From Nonomuraea jabiensis (GTDB taxonomy: Bacteria > Actinomycetota > Actinomycetes > Streptosporangiales > Streptosporangiaceae): 64,000 nucleotides of DNA. Below, one piece after another: positions 17,020 through 24,923 of the stretch. A program made the translations under genes and the position numbers. Numbering within the stretch: the first letter of the stretch is position 1; every line of letters starts with the position of its first letter. Under the pieces are notes generated by a model. The model had not been told where the DNA came from, ran no database searches, and saw only the letters and a program-made list of their open reading frames with translations. The stretch covers positions 9,312,501 through 9,376,500 of the forward strand of contig NZ_JACHMB010000001.1 of NCBI RefSeq assembly GCF_014204795.1, given 5' to 3'.

Positions 17020-17140
17020 GCCCGGTGTACGGGCGGACGTGGTGGCCAGGCTTGCAGAAGCGTGCCGATGCCAAGTACTGCAGTCGGCGATGTCGCACCG
17101 CGGCCTGGCGGGAGCGGCAGGGCGAGGTGCCGAAGTGGCT
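17020..17140 (+). pseudogene. Zinc-motif protein remnant
   Basis: Reads CPVYGRTWWPGLQKRADAKY followed by CSRRCRTAAWRERQ, like the CPxCGR...RADAKYCSxxCRxxAWR motif of small DNA-binding proteins found in actinobacterial mobile elements. One cysteine of the first pair is lost (CPVY instead of CPVC). No start or stop can be assigned. Confidence 0.45.
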
Positions 17141-17164
17141 GGCGATCTTCGGGCGCGGGCGGAC

Positions 17165-17600
17165 CGGTAGCGTTCGTGATCCGTCGGTTCGTAGTCGCGG
17201 CAGTTGGGGCGGGCTCTCATGATCCACGACAACGTGCGCTCCACGATCCAGCGGCGGGGTAACACGACGAATCCGGGCTGATTCCGCGGCCGGGAGACGA
17301 TCTTGAGGGTTAGCCGGACGCGGGTGCGGGCCCCTGCCACCAGCTCACCACCATAGGCGGAGTCAGCCCGCTGAGGGTGGAACAGGCGCAACGGGTGAGC
17401 ATGTCACGGGCAACGGCCCGGTCCGGCAGGTCGGCCGGGGTGACGATCGCGTTCAGCGGCAGCCCGCGCGTGTCGACCGCTATGTGCCGCTTCGTCCCGC
17501 CTCCGAGGCGGCCCACGAGCGGGCACGGGGAGAGCCACTTCCCGTCCCAAGCGCGCCAAGGAAATGGCAACACCAGCCGCGTCGGATCGCCGCTTCCCGA
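17165..17600 (-). pseudogene. IS5-family transposase remnant
   Basis: Two frames give TKRHIAVDTRGLPLNAIVTPADLPDRAVARDML and DSAYGGELV...RLTLKIVSRPRNQPGFVVLPRRWIVERTLSWIMRARPNCRDYE. These are the middle and the C-terminal DDE region of IS5-type transposases (KGRKRHIAVDTRGL; WVVERTFSWL). A frameshift and missing N-terminus make it inactive. Confidence 0.8.
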
Positions 17601-17691
17601 TCGGCACCCGCCACGGCCGGCAGGAGCAGGCCTTTCCGCGCACCGCGGTGAGGGGCCGAGGCATGGGCCAACGCGGGCGGCCGGTCGACGC

Positions 17692-18207
17692 TCAGGCGGA
17701 CTGACGCTCCTCTCGCTGCCGGATCAGCTCCTCGACCGCGCTCGGCAGAGTCGTCTCGAAGTCGATCAGCTTCGCCCACGTCGGAGTCACCACGATCCGG
17801 ACCATGCCGTCGTGGTAGAGCGAACGTACCTCCGCCTCCCACTCCACCCGCTGCTCGGGCGTCATCTCCTAGGTGCTGGTCGCCTGGAGATACTCGTCCG
17901 GAATCCCATCGACGAAGTCCAGCTCGGCCCGACCCCGGATGAGCAAGATCCTGGGCGGGTGCGCCTCGGTGTCGATCGTCAGGGCTACCATCGGGTTCTC
18001 GCTCAAGGCCTGGAGCTTCGGAGCGTTCTTCGGAGTGGACATGACGATCTCCGAGCCGTTCCAGGCAAAGATGATCGGGATGTTGCGGGGTGTGCCGTCC
18101 TTGGCAACGTAGGCCAGGCGGGCCACGTCGCGGGCCAGCAGTTCCCGGCTGAGCGGCCGGTTCAGAACTTCGGTGACCTCGTTCGGTTCCACGGTCATTT
18201 CTCCCAT
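17692..18207 (-). pseudogene. Pyridoxamine 5'-phosphate oxidase-like gene with an internal TAG
   Basis: The frame starts MGEMTVEPNEVTEVLNRPLS and runs ARLAYVAKDGTPRNIPIIFAWNGSEIVMSTPKNAPKLQALSENPMVALTIDTEAHPP...RGRAELDFVDGIPDEYLQATST, then a TAG at 17871-17869. In the same frame it continues EMTPEQRVEWEAEVRSLYHDGMVRIVVTPTWAKLIDFETTLPSAVEELIRQREERQSA to a TGA at 17694-17692. The continuation is the normal tail of this PPOX family, so a single codon (probably TAC to TAG) truncates a 171-residue protein to 112. The N-terminal part keeps the flavin-binding split barrel, but loss of the tail likely inactivates it. Confidence 0.8.
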
Positions 18208-18314
18208 GATCTGTTTCTTGATCCGCCCGGCTTGCGTGATCCAGGGTGGTTGCTGATGCGTCGTCTCCGGCTGCGGGCGCGAGCCGGATCGCCCTGGTCG
18301 GCCGCGACGGAGCG

Positions 18315-18764
18315 TCAGCGGAGCTGCTGGGCCAGGCCGACGATGATGCCCTCGGGGCCGCGGACGTAGCAGAGCCGGTAGCTGTCCTCGTACTGCTCCA
18401 ACGTGCCGACGAGTTCGGCACCGTGGGGACGCAGGCGGGCAATGACGTCCTCAATGTCGTCGACGGCGAACATGACGCGGCGAATGCCCAGCGTGTTCGC
18501 CGGCGCGTCCTTCGGCTCGGCGCTGATCGCCTTCGGTGTGTGGAACATCGCCAGCTCGATTCCGCCGACGCCGCCCGGGATCCGCAGCATCGCGACCTCC
18601 TGCCGAACCCCGTTGAGCCCGATGACACGCTCCGCCTGCTCTGCCCAACGCCCCTCGATCAGCGCCCTGCCCTCCAACTCCATGCCGAGTTCGACGAAGA
18701 ACGCGATGGCGGCGTCAAGGTCGTCGACAACAATCAGGACGTTGTCCATCCGCTGGATTGCCAT
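18315..18764 (-). CDS. VOC-family glyoxalase/dioxygenase-like protein
   Basis: 149 residues. MAIQRMDNVLIVVDDLDAAIAFFVELGMELEGR is the first beta-alpha-beta-beta-beta module and TLGIRRVMFAVDDIEDVIARLRPHGAELVG...YRLCYVRGPEGIIVGLAQQL is the second, with the terminal Glu (GPEGI) common to metal-binding VOC proteins. Substrate unknown. A decayed second copy lies just upstream at 18860-19062. Confidence 0.88.
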   Translation of the reverse strand: MAIQRMDNVLIVVDDLDAAIAFFVELGMELEGRALIEGRWAEQAERVIGLNGVRQEVAMLRIPGGVGGIELAMFHTPKAISAEPKDAPANTLGIRRVMFAVDDIEDVIARLRPHGAELVGTLEQYEDSYRLCYVRGPEGIIVGLAQQLR

Positions 18765-18859
18765 GCTGGGTCTCCTTCATCACGCGGCCGGTTCGTGGCC
18801 GCTGGTATTCCTGGGACGGAGCCGGCACCGCATTCTCGACATCCTCCCCGGCTCGTGCC

Positions 18860-19062
18860 CAGTTTGCTCGGAGGTCCGGCACTACGGAAATCCCATCGCC
18901 TTCGGCGTGTGGTGCCTCGCCGGCTCGATCGGGCCGTGGCCGTCCCGGGTCCGCATCATCGCCACGTCGAGCTCGACGAACGTGCCGCCCAACGCCTCTT
19001 GAGGTCGTCGACGACGATGCCGACGTTGTCCATCCGCTGGACGGTCACCCGACTATCTCCCG
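18860..19062 (-). pseudogene. Decayed second VOC-family copy
   Basis: Minus-strand pieces read VTVQRMDNVGIVVDDLKR and, in another frame, FVELDVAMMRTRDGHGPIEP followed by ARHHTPKAMGFP. They match the start and the middle (ELAMFHTPKAIS) of the intact neighbour. Frames are broken and most of the second module is absent, so this is a degenerate tandem duplicate. Confidence 0.6.
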
Positions 19063-19169
19063 GATTGATGCGGCGCTCTACCTCCGCCGATGGAATCTTG
19101 ATCCCACCTTGTCCCCCTGAACGGGCCGCCCAACAGATGCGAATGTCATCGTGCCGCGGCATCTTCCTC

Positions 19170-19480
19170 GGTCAGCGGGGGCGGGATCCTCGGGTCGGGC
19201 AGCAGGTCGGCCAGTACGGTGCGCACGGCGCCTCGGCTCACCCCGCGCTCACGCGCGAGACCCGCGATCGAGGCGCCCTCGTCACGGAAGGTCGCCCGCA
19301 CTTCCTTCAAGCTGGTTTCCGGCGAGTGCGGGTGACCCGCCGCAGTAGCGGCCTTCGGCTTCGGCCGCGGCGATCCCTTCGGCGGTCACTTCGTTCTGCA
19401 GGTCGCGCTGGAACTGCCACAAGCGCGAGGTTCGCGGCCCTGTCCCGCGAGCGCGATGATCGCCAGGAGGTGGTCGGCGT
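19170..19480 (-). pseudogene. Serine recombinase C-terminal remnant
   Basis: Minus-strand frames give LWQFQRDLQNEVTAEGIAAA followed by EAEGRYCGGSPAL, then after a shift SLKEVRATFRDEGASIAGLA followed by RERGVSRGAVRTVLADLLPD. These are the E-helix region and the helix-turn-helix of resolvase/invertase proteins (GLAAARAEGRxGGRPxxL; IAxxxGVSRxTVY). The catalytic domain is missing and the frame is broken. Confidence 0.6.
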
Positions 19481-19767
19481 TCGGGACACCGGGGCCGGGT
19501 ATGCCTGCGCGAGCAGTTCAGCTCTCGCGGGGACCGGCGATGTCGCCCATCAGCGTGCCAACGCCCCCGTCAACAGGTCCATCGCCATGACGTCGGCGAA
19601 AAGCGAACTGGCGGCGCACCTTTGTCTGACGGTCAGGTTGCGGCTGATCAGGGATCTCGTCGCGACCCACCACCCGCAGCGGCACCGCCGCACCGCCCCG
19701 TACGGATCGTCCAGTTTGGGGTCCTGTACTGGCCGGATGCCAAGGGCTGAAGACGCCGGAACAGGGT

Positions 19768-20640
19768 TCAATAGGCTGCGAGCAACTGCTCGAGCAGAGC
19801 CGCGGTGGTTTCGCCGGTCGAGGTCCGCGTTACGACGTTGAGCTCCCAGGTGATGCGCTCGTTCAGAGGGACGACTGTGATGCCGTCGCTCGGCGGGATC
19901 AGGAGTTCGGGGAGCAGCGCGATGCCGAGGCCGTTGGCGACGAAGACCGGGATCGCGTTTGTCTCGGTCGCCTCGACTCTGACATCGCGCACAATCCCGC
20001 GTGCGCTGAGCGCGGCGTCGAGGACGTCCCGGTTGCCGAAACCGACAGGCGCGTCCACGAAGGGCTCATGTGCGAGGTCCTTCAGCGCCAGTCTCGCGTG
20101 CGATGCGAGTTCATGGTCGGCCGGGAGGATGACTGCGTAGGGCGTTGTGGCGAGCCGGTGCACGGCAAGGCCCGGGCCTGCGGTGGCCGCTGGGAGCCCG
20201 TACATGCTGAGATCGAGCCGCCCCCGCCGCACGGCGTCGGCGAGTTCCGCCGAGCCGGACGGAGACGCGCGCAGCCGGAGGTCGACGCGCGGGTGTTCGC
20301 GGTGGAAGGCGCCGATGACGCGCGGGATCGCCAGGTAGCTCACGCTGGAGAACACCCCGATGCGCAGCTCGCCCCGCAGTTCGCCTCGCGGGTCGGCCGC
20401 GGTGCGGGCGCGCGCCTCGGCGTCGGCGAGCGCGCGAAGCGCAGGTAGCACCGCTTCTCCGGCGGCGGTGATCCGCACCCCTCGCTGGTCTCGCTCGAAG
20501 AGCGCGGTGCCGAGCTCTCGTTCCAGCGCCCGGACACCGGCGGAGACGGTCGACTGCCCTGCGTGAACCCGTTGCGCGGCACGCGTGAAGCTCAGCTCGT
20601 CGGCGACCGCGATCGCGTACTCGACCAGTCGGGTCTCCAT
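19768..20640 (-). CDS. LysR-family transcriptional regulator
   Basis: 290 residues from the ATG at 20640. METRLVEYAIAVADELSFTRAAQRVHAGQSTVSAGVRALERELGTALFERDQRGVRITAAGEAVLP is the LysR helix-turn-helix and linker; the rest is a two-lobed effector-binding domain (GELRIGVFSSVSYLAIPRVIGAF, LDLSMYGLP). The longer open frame upstream would run through the divergent gene. Divergent from the MFS gene at 20731 with a 90-bp intergenic region, so it probably controls that transporter. Confidence 0.92.
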   Translation of the reverse strand: METRLVEYAIAVADELSFTRAAQRVHAGQSTVSAGVRALERELGTALFERDQRGVRITAAGEAVLPALRALADAEARARTAADPRGELRGELRIGVFSSVSYLAIPRVIGAFHREHPRVDLRLRASPSGSAELADAVRRGRLDLSMYGLPAATAGPGLAVHRLATTPYAVILPADHELASHARLALKDLAHEPFVDAPVGFGNRDVLDAALSARGIVRDVRVEATETNAIPVFVANGLGIALLPELLIPPSDGITVVPLNERITWELNVVTRTSTGETTAALLEQLLAAY

Positions 20641-20730
20641 CTCTCCGCCTCCTGTGCCATCGTTCACGTCGATAACTATGAACAAGAGTATGCGTTGGAC
20701 ACGATGATATGAGGCGTCGAGCATGGAGGA

Positions 20731-21942
20731 ATGACGACAACCGCGGCTCCCCCTCTGACTCCAGCCACCGGACGGCTCTCGCATGGGGCGGGATTCTGGA
20801 TCATCGCGCTCGCCTTCAGCACCGAGCTCGCGTTCTGCGCCGTGCCGACGCCCCTCTACGCGATCTACCAGCAGCGCGACGGCTTCCCGACGATCGTCCT
20901 CACCATCATCTTCGCCGCATACGCGGTCGGGGTCATGCTGAGCCTGTATCTCGCGGGCCATGTCTCCGACTGGCTCGGGCGCCGACGCGTGATCCTCGGC
21001 TCGCTGCTGGTCAACCTGCTGGCCGCGATCCTGTTCCTCGTCTGGAACGACGTCGCCGGCCTCATCGTCGCCCGCTTCATCAGCGGACTCGGCATCGGCA
21101 TCCTCACCGCCACGGCGACCGCACACCTCTCCGAACTCGGCGCGGCGGCCAACCACGCCAAAGGCCGCATCGCCCTCGTGTCGACCTTCGCGAACCTCGG
21201 CGGCATCGCCCTCGGCCCTTTGATCGGCGGGCTCACCGCGACATGGGCCACGCGACCGCTCGTCGTGCCCTTCGTGGCCTTCGCCGTCCTCCTGGTCGTC
21301 GAAGGGATCCTGGTCGCCTTCGTTCCCGAGACGGTCGAGCGCCGTGAGGAGCGCCCTGCCTACCGGCCGCAGCGCGTCGCAGTGCCGGCGGCAGGGAGAG
21401 GCGCGTTCTGGGCGGCCGGAGCGGCGGCATTCGGGGCGTTCGCGGTGTTCGGCACCTTCATGGGACTGTCCTCGACCTTCCTCGTCGGTCTCCTCGGGTT
21501 GCATTCGCACCTGCTCGCCGGCCTGGCGCCATTCGTCGTTTTCATGGCGGCAGCCCTCGCGCAGATCGTCACCGTGCGGCTGGCGACGCGCCTTCAGATC
21601 GGGCTCGCCATCGCGCTCGCCGCGCTCGGGCTCGTGAGCATCGGCGTTGCCGCCATCATCGCCTCGCTTCCGCTCTTCCTCATCGGCGGCGGGGTCGCGG
21701 GCGCAGGGATCGGCATCCTGTTCCGGGCCGCCCTCGCCATCGTCACCGCGGTCGCGGATGCGGAGCGTCGAGGCGAAGCGCTGGCCGGCACCTTCCTCAT
21801 CGCCTACGCCGGCATGACCATCCCGCCGCTTCTCACCGCCGCCGCGCTCAGCGTCTGGCCCGCAGTCGTCGTGCTCATCGGCCTGGTCACCCTCGCCGCG
21901 ATCCTCGTCGCGATCTCCGGCTCCCGAATGCTTCGCCGCTGA
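20731..21942 (+). CDS. MFS drug/metabolite transporter
   Basis: 403 residues with about 12 membrane segments. Conserved LAGHVSDWLGRRRVILGSLLVN (motif A) after TM2, ISGLGIGILTATATAHLSEL in TM4, and ALGPLIGGLTATW in TM5 (antiporter motif C-like) point to an exporter of the DHA1-like group. Start ATG with a GGAGG site 6-10 bases upstream. Divergent from a LysR regulator. Confidence 0.88.
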   Translation: MTTTAAPPLTPATGRLSHGAGFWIIALAFSTELAFCAVPTPLYAIYQQRDGFPTIVLTIIFAAYAVGVMLSLYLAGHVSDWLGRRRVILGSLLVNLLAAILFLVWNDVAGLIVARFISGLGIGILTATATAHLSELGAAANHAKGRIALVSTFANLGGIALGPLIGGLTATWATRPLVVPFVAFAVLLVVEGILVAFVPETVERREERPAYRPQRVAVPAAGRGAFWAAGAAAFGAFAVFGTFMGLSSTFLVGLLGLHSHLLAGLAPFVVFMAAALAQIVTVRLATRLQIGLAIALAALGLVSIGVAAIIASLPLFLIGGGVAGAGIGILFRAALAIVTAVADAERRGEALAGTFLIAYAGMTIPPLLTAAALSVWPAVVVLIGLVTLAAILVAISGSRMLRR

Positions 21943-22281
21943 TGACTGATTTGCTGGTCAGCCGGTGGTAGAGAGCCAGGCGCTCAGGCAATAGCCCTGA
22001 GACGGTGAGGGTGTCGCCGGGGTGCGCGGCGGAGGCGACCTTGGCGAACGCGGGCCGTTCCAGTGCGGGAATCTTGGAGGTGGGCGCCGGGTCCTCGAAC
22101 ACCAGCACCACCTCGGGCGGGTGGAACCCCTCGGCGACTCCTTCGGTCCGGACCAACGGCCCGGCCACGGTGAGGAGGTGCTGCTGCCGGAGCAGTGACT
22201 GGGCGCGGTGGACGAGCGGGAGTAACGATCCGCACCGGCGCTCCTCGGTAGTACGGAGCCTCGTTCTGGCGGCTGGGGTCA

Positions 22282-22365
22282 CGTTCGGGAGCGGAGGGCC
22301 TTGTAGTAGCGCAGGTAGATCTCGTCTTTTCTGCCGTGGAAGATCTTCCCCGCCAGTGCATGGCG
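22282..22365 (-). pseudogene. Tn3-family TnpA C-terminal fragment
   Basis: RHALAGKIFHGRKDEIYLRY followed by YKALRSRT aligns with RHRLARKLFHGQRGELRQPY of the TnpA at 35984-39104, a conserved block near the C-terminus of Tn3 transposases. Nothing else of the gene remains. Confidence 0.6.
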
Positions 22366-22653
22366 TCTTCGGCCTCCCGAGGTCGCCGGAGACGTACCAG
22401 TCGAAGATTTCGGAAAGGCGTGCACCGTCCGTCTCCGAGTTGAAGGGCTCGGCGAGGGCTGGGCAGCCGCCAACCGAGTCGGCCCCAACCACATATCGAG
22501 CCGCAGAACTCGCGACTCCCGCTGACCATGATCGGCGCCGTCTGCTCCTCGGCACCCCCAGCAAGATCGTTCTCATCGACCACGGCGGTTGCTCAACCCC
22601 GGCACTGCAGGCACTTCGAGCCGGGACGCACCAGGTCATGTTTTCTGAATTTT

Positions 22654-22667
22654 ATTTTCTGGAAAAT
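22654..22667. promoter_or_regulatory. AT-rich palindrome upstream of the coiled-coil gene
   Basis: ATTTTC-TG-GAAAAT, a perfect palindrome within a 40-bp A/T-rich patch that also repeats TTTTCTG. It lies 22 bp before the start codon and is a candidate self-binding site for the zinc-motif protein. Confidence 0.4.
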
Positions 22668-22688
22668 CAAAAATGATAAGCTGCCGCC

Positions 22689-24008
22689 GTGACTCCGGAT
22701 GCCAGTGTGGTAACGCCGTGTAAACACTGTGGGGCGCCGATCGAGCAGCGGCGGGGGAGGGGACGGCCCAAGGCGTACTGCCCTGAGAAGGACTGCCAGG
22801 CGGCGGCCAAGCGGGAGCGGGAGTTGCGGCGGGCCACGCCGGGGCTGGAAGGGGCGCTGGCCAGGGCCGAGCAGTTGTACGACCGGATGGAGAGCGGGCT
22901 GGCCGCCGCCATCGAGCCGCTGGCGCGGGCCCTGGCCGCGGAGCTGAGTCCGGCGGGGGTCGAGGCGAAGCTGAGCGCGGTGCAGGCCGAGGCGCACACG
23001 CGCGTGGCGATCGCGCGTACCGAGCGCGAGCAGGCGTTCGAGCAGGTACGGCTGGCGCGCGAGGCCGCCGAGCATGCCCGCAGGCAGACGGCCGAGATGC
23101 GGGTACGGCTCGAAGAGGCGCAGGCCGAGCGCGAAACGGCGCTGGGGGATGCCGAACGGGCACGGGAGCAGGCGCTGGCCGCGTTGCGGGAGGCCGCGAG
23201 CACCGAACGGCAGGCGCTGCAGACGGCCGAGGAGGCGAAACTACGCGCGAAGGCGGCCGAGCGGCGGGCCGAGGAGGCGCTACATCGGGGCGAGTTGACG
23301 GAGCAGGCCAGGGACCAGGTCGTTCATGAGCTGGCTGAGCGGGCGGAGCTGGCCGAGCGGCGTACGGCTGAAGTCATGGAGGAGGCTGAGCAGCGCACCG
23401 CCGAGGCGCGGGCGCAGGTCGTACAGGCTCAGGAGGAGGCCGACCGGGCACGGGAGGAACGCGATCGCGCCCGGGCCGAGACTGCGGCGGCCCTGCGGGA
23501 GCGTGAACAGGCCGAACGCAAGCTGATCGAGGCGCAGGCCCGCGCGGAGGCGGCGGCGCAGGAGCGGGACCGGGCGGTGGAGCGGGCCGTCACGGCCGAA
23601 CGGGCGGCGGCGGAGGCCGAACGCGATCGGGCCGTGGCAGTCAAGGAGGCCGAACGGGATCGAGCGGTGGCGCTGAAGGAAGCAGAGCGGGATCGCGCCA
23701 TGGCAGTCAAGGAGGCCGAGCGCGATCGGGCGGTGGCGCTCAAGGAAGCCTCGCAGGCGGCGGCTGAGGTGGAGCGGTTGGAGGGGAAGGCGGCGGAGGC
23801 TTCCGCGTTGCTGACCCGGGAGCGGAAGCTGGTCTCACGGGAGAAGTCCCGGGCTGATGCCGCAGTGAAGGAGCGGGACGGGTTGCTGGCGGAGCTGAGG
23901 CTGGAGCGGATGCGGGTCGAGGATCTGCGGGCCCAGTTGGAGGCGGCACGGGCGGAGGCGGCGCAGCTGCGGGAACGGGCGGTGGCGGCGGAACTTCGTT
24001 CGTCCTAG
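22689..24008 (+). CDS. Zinc-motif, long coiled-coil DNA-binding-like protein
   Basis: 439 residues. The N-terminus has a zinc-finger-like motif, CKHCGAP, a basic GRGRPKAY stretch and CPEKDC. Residues from about 45 to the end are one long Glu/Ala/Arg-rich coiled coil, including four tandem 11-residue units of the type AERDRAVAVKE (33 bp each, about 23617-23748). The layout recalls KfrA-type plasmid proteins and TnpT, the coiled-coil partner of a tyrosine recombinase in Tn4651-type cointegrate resolution. A decayed relative beside a tyrosine recombinase is at 2027-2845. A role in site-specific recombination or DNA partition is inference. The gene lies outside the 18-kb element. Confidence 0.75.
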   Translation: MTPDASVVTPCKHCGAPIEQRRGRGRPKAYCPEKDCQAAAKRERELRRATPGLEGALARAEQLYDRMESGLAAAIEPLARALAAELSPAGVEAKLSAVQAEAHTRVAIARTEREQAFEQVRLAREAAEHARRQTAEMRVRLEEAQAERETALGDAERAREQALAALREAASTERQALQTAEEAKLRAKAAERRAEEALHRGELTEQARDQVVHELAERAELAERRTAEVMEEAEQRTAEARAQVVQAQEEADRAREERDRARAETAAALREREQAERKLIEAQARAEAAAQERDRAVERAVTAERAAAEAERDRAVAVKEAERDRAVALKEAERDRAMAVKEAERDRAVALKEASQAAAEVERLEGKAAEASALLTRERKLVSREKSRADAAVKERDGLLAELRLERMRVEDLRAQLEAARAEAAQLRERAVAAELRSS

Positions 24009-24009
24009 G

Positions 24010-24445
24010 GGAGCTGGCGCCGCTGCCGCTCGAGCCGTTCAAGATCAGCCGGATGCTGACGTCGCGCGTCAGCATGCACGGACAGATCAGCGTGCGCACC
24101 GACCACCACCGGTGCCGATCCACCTGGGCCGGGTACCAGGTGCGGGTCACTGTTCGCCTCCGGCCCGATTGTCTACCACAAGGGAGTGGGAGTGGTCCGG
24201 CACGAGCGGCTGATCGCCAGGGTGCCGGACCACTACCTGGAGGCCCTGGTGCGCAAGCCCGGCGCGCTGCCTGGAGCGACCGCGCTGGAACCGGCCCGGG
24301 TCGCACCTACCGCCGTCCATGACGCCTGGTGGGCGGCGGTGCGGCGCAAGCATCGGGACGCCGCGGGCACCGAGGCGCTGATCGACGTGTTGCTCCTGCA
24401 CCGGCGGATGGAGCATCGGCACGTGGTGGCCGGGTTTCCGTCTGT
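24010..24445 (+). pseudogene. istA: IS21-family IstA transposase remnant
   Basis: LAPLPLEPFKISRMLTSRVSMHGQISVRT, then after a shift VRHERLIARVPDHYLEALVRKPGALPGATALEPARVAPTAVHDAWWAAVRRKHRDAAGTEALIDVLLLHRRMEHRHVVAG. This is the C-terminal third of actinobacterial IstA. Frameshifts occur near 24115-24185 and similarity stops at about 24440. No IstB gene follows, so it is a fragment. Confidence 0.75.
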
Positions 24446-24647
24446 ATACGGGGCTGGAATCTTCTTGAAGTTGGCGCGGCACGGGCTCGGCGTAGTCGCC
24501 GACGGAGCGCGGTCTCGATGTAAGAGCGCGTGCCCCGAAGGGAGAACAGCGCCACATCTGCGCCATTGGGCTTCGTGCGGGCGCGATCGGGACTGTCGTT
24601 CGTGATCGCTAAGGTTTCCACCTGCGACCCGGATGGAGGAGACCGTA

Positions 24648-24716
24648 GTGGCTGAGTTGATCCGCAGCGTCTACGACGAGGCGCCGATCTCGTACGGGCG
24701 GTTTGGCCTGTACGAC
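24648..24716 (+). pseudogene. 5' part of a gene split by the 18-kb transposon
   Basis: Starts at a GTG with GGAGGAG nine bases upstream and encodes 23 residues ending GRFGLYD, then runs into the left end of the transposon at 24717. The 3' part resumes in frame at 42786-43904, where TACGAC (Tyr-Asp) is duplicated. Removing the element and one TACGAC restores a reading frame of about 393 codons. The protein family is not recognised. Confidence 0.85.
24711..24716 (+). repeat. Left target-site duplication TACGAC
   Basis: TACGAC directly abuts the left inverted repeat and is repeated at 42786-42791 directly after the right one. Five or six bases is the usual duplication for Tn3-family insertion. 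Confidence 0.88.
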
Positions 24717-24749
24717 GGCCTGTCGTTAACGAAGCTGTCACCAAGTACA
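24717..24749 (+). repeat. Left terminal inverted repeat
   Basis: Begins GGCCTGTCGTTAACG. The first 27 bases are identical to the right end in inverted orientation; base 28 differs and the next five match again. Beyond that, similarity fades over about 20 bp. Confidence 0.9.
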
Positions 24750-24823
24750 TTCGAGCGCGTTCGCCCTGGTCATTAGGCCCTTTGCGGAGCTTCTCCCGGA
24801 TCTTTCGCGGTTTCCCGGACGTA

Positions 24824-24853
24824 TCGGATCAGGTGCGATAGGTATTGATCCGA
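24824..24853. promoter_or_regulatory. Inverted repeat upstream of tnpA
   Basis: TCGGATCA, 14-bp spacer, TGATCCGA: perfect 8-bp arms, 70 bp before the tnpA start. A candidate operator or recombination half-site pair. Confidence 0.4.
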
Positions 24854-24923
24854 ATCTCGGGGGTTGATCTGTGGTGGCCGACCTGGACCCGTCGGCAGCC
24901 CCTGAGAAGAGAGCTCGAGTGTC

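Larger units (their letters stand above)
16644..17691. other. About 1 kb of mobile-element debris
   Basis: Contains a short zinc-motif remnant (about 17020-17140, plus strand) and a broken IS5-type transposase (about 17165-17600, minus strand). From 16644 to 17020 no gene is recognisable. Confidence 0.5.
21943..22688. other. About 750 bp of degenerate DNA
   Basis: No intact gene. Contains a Tn3 transposase C-terminal fragment (22282-22365, minus) and, weakly, a resolvase-like phrase on the minus strand (ERPAFAKVASAAHPGDTLTV, about 22000-22060). It ends in an unusually AT-rich stretch (about 22639-22680) before the coiled-coil gene. Confidence 0.5.

Noticed and set aside
22000..22060. Resolvase fragment (ERPAFAKVASAAHPGDTLTV) on the minus strand
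   Set aside because: The phrase is suggestive but too short and lacks the catalytic Ser region; mentioned only in the gap description.
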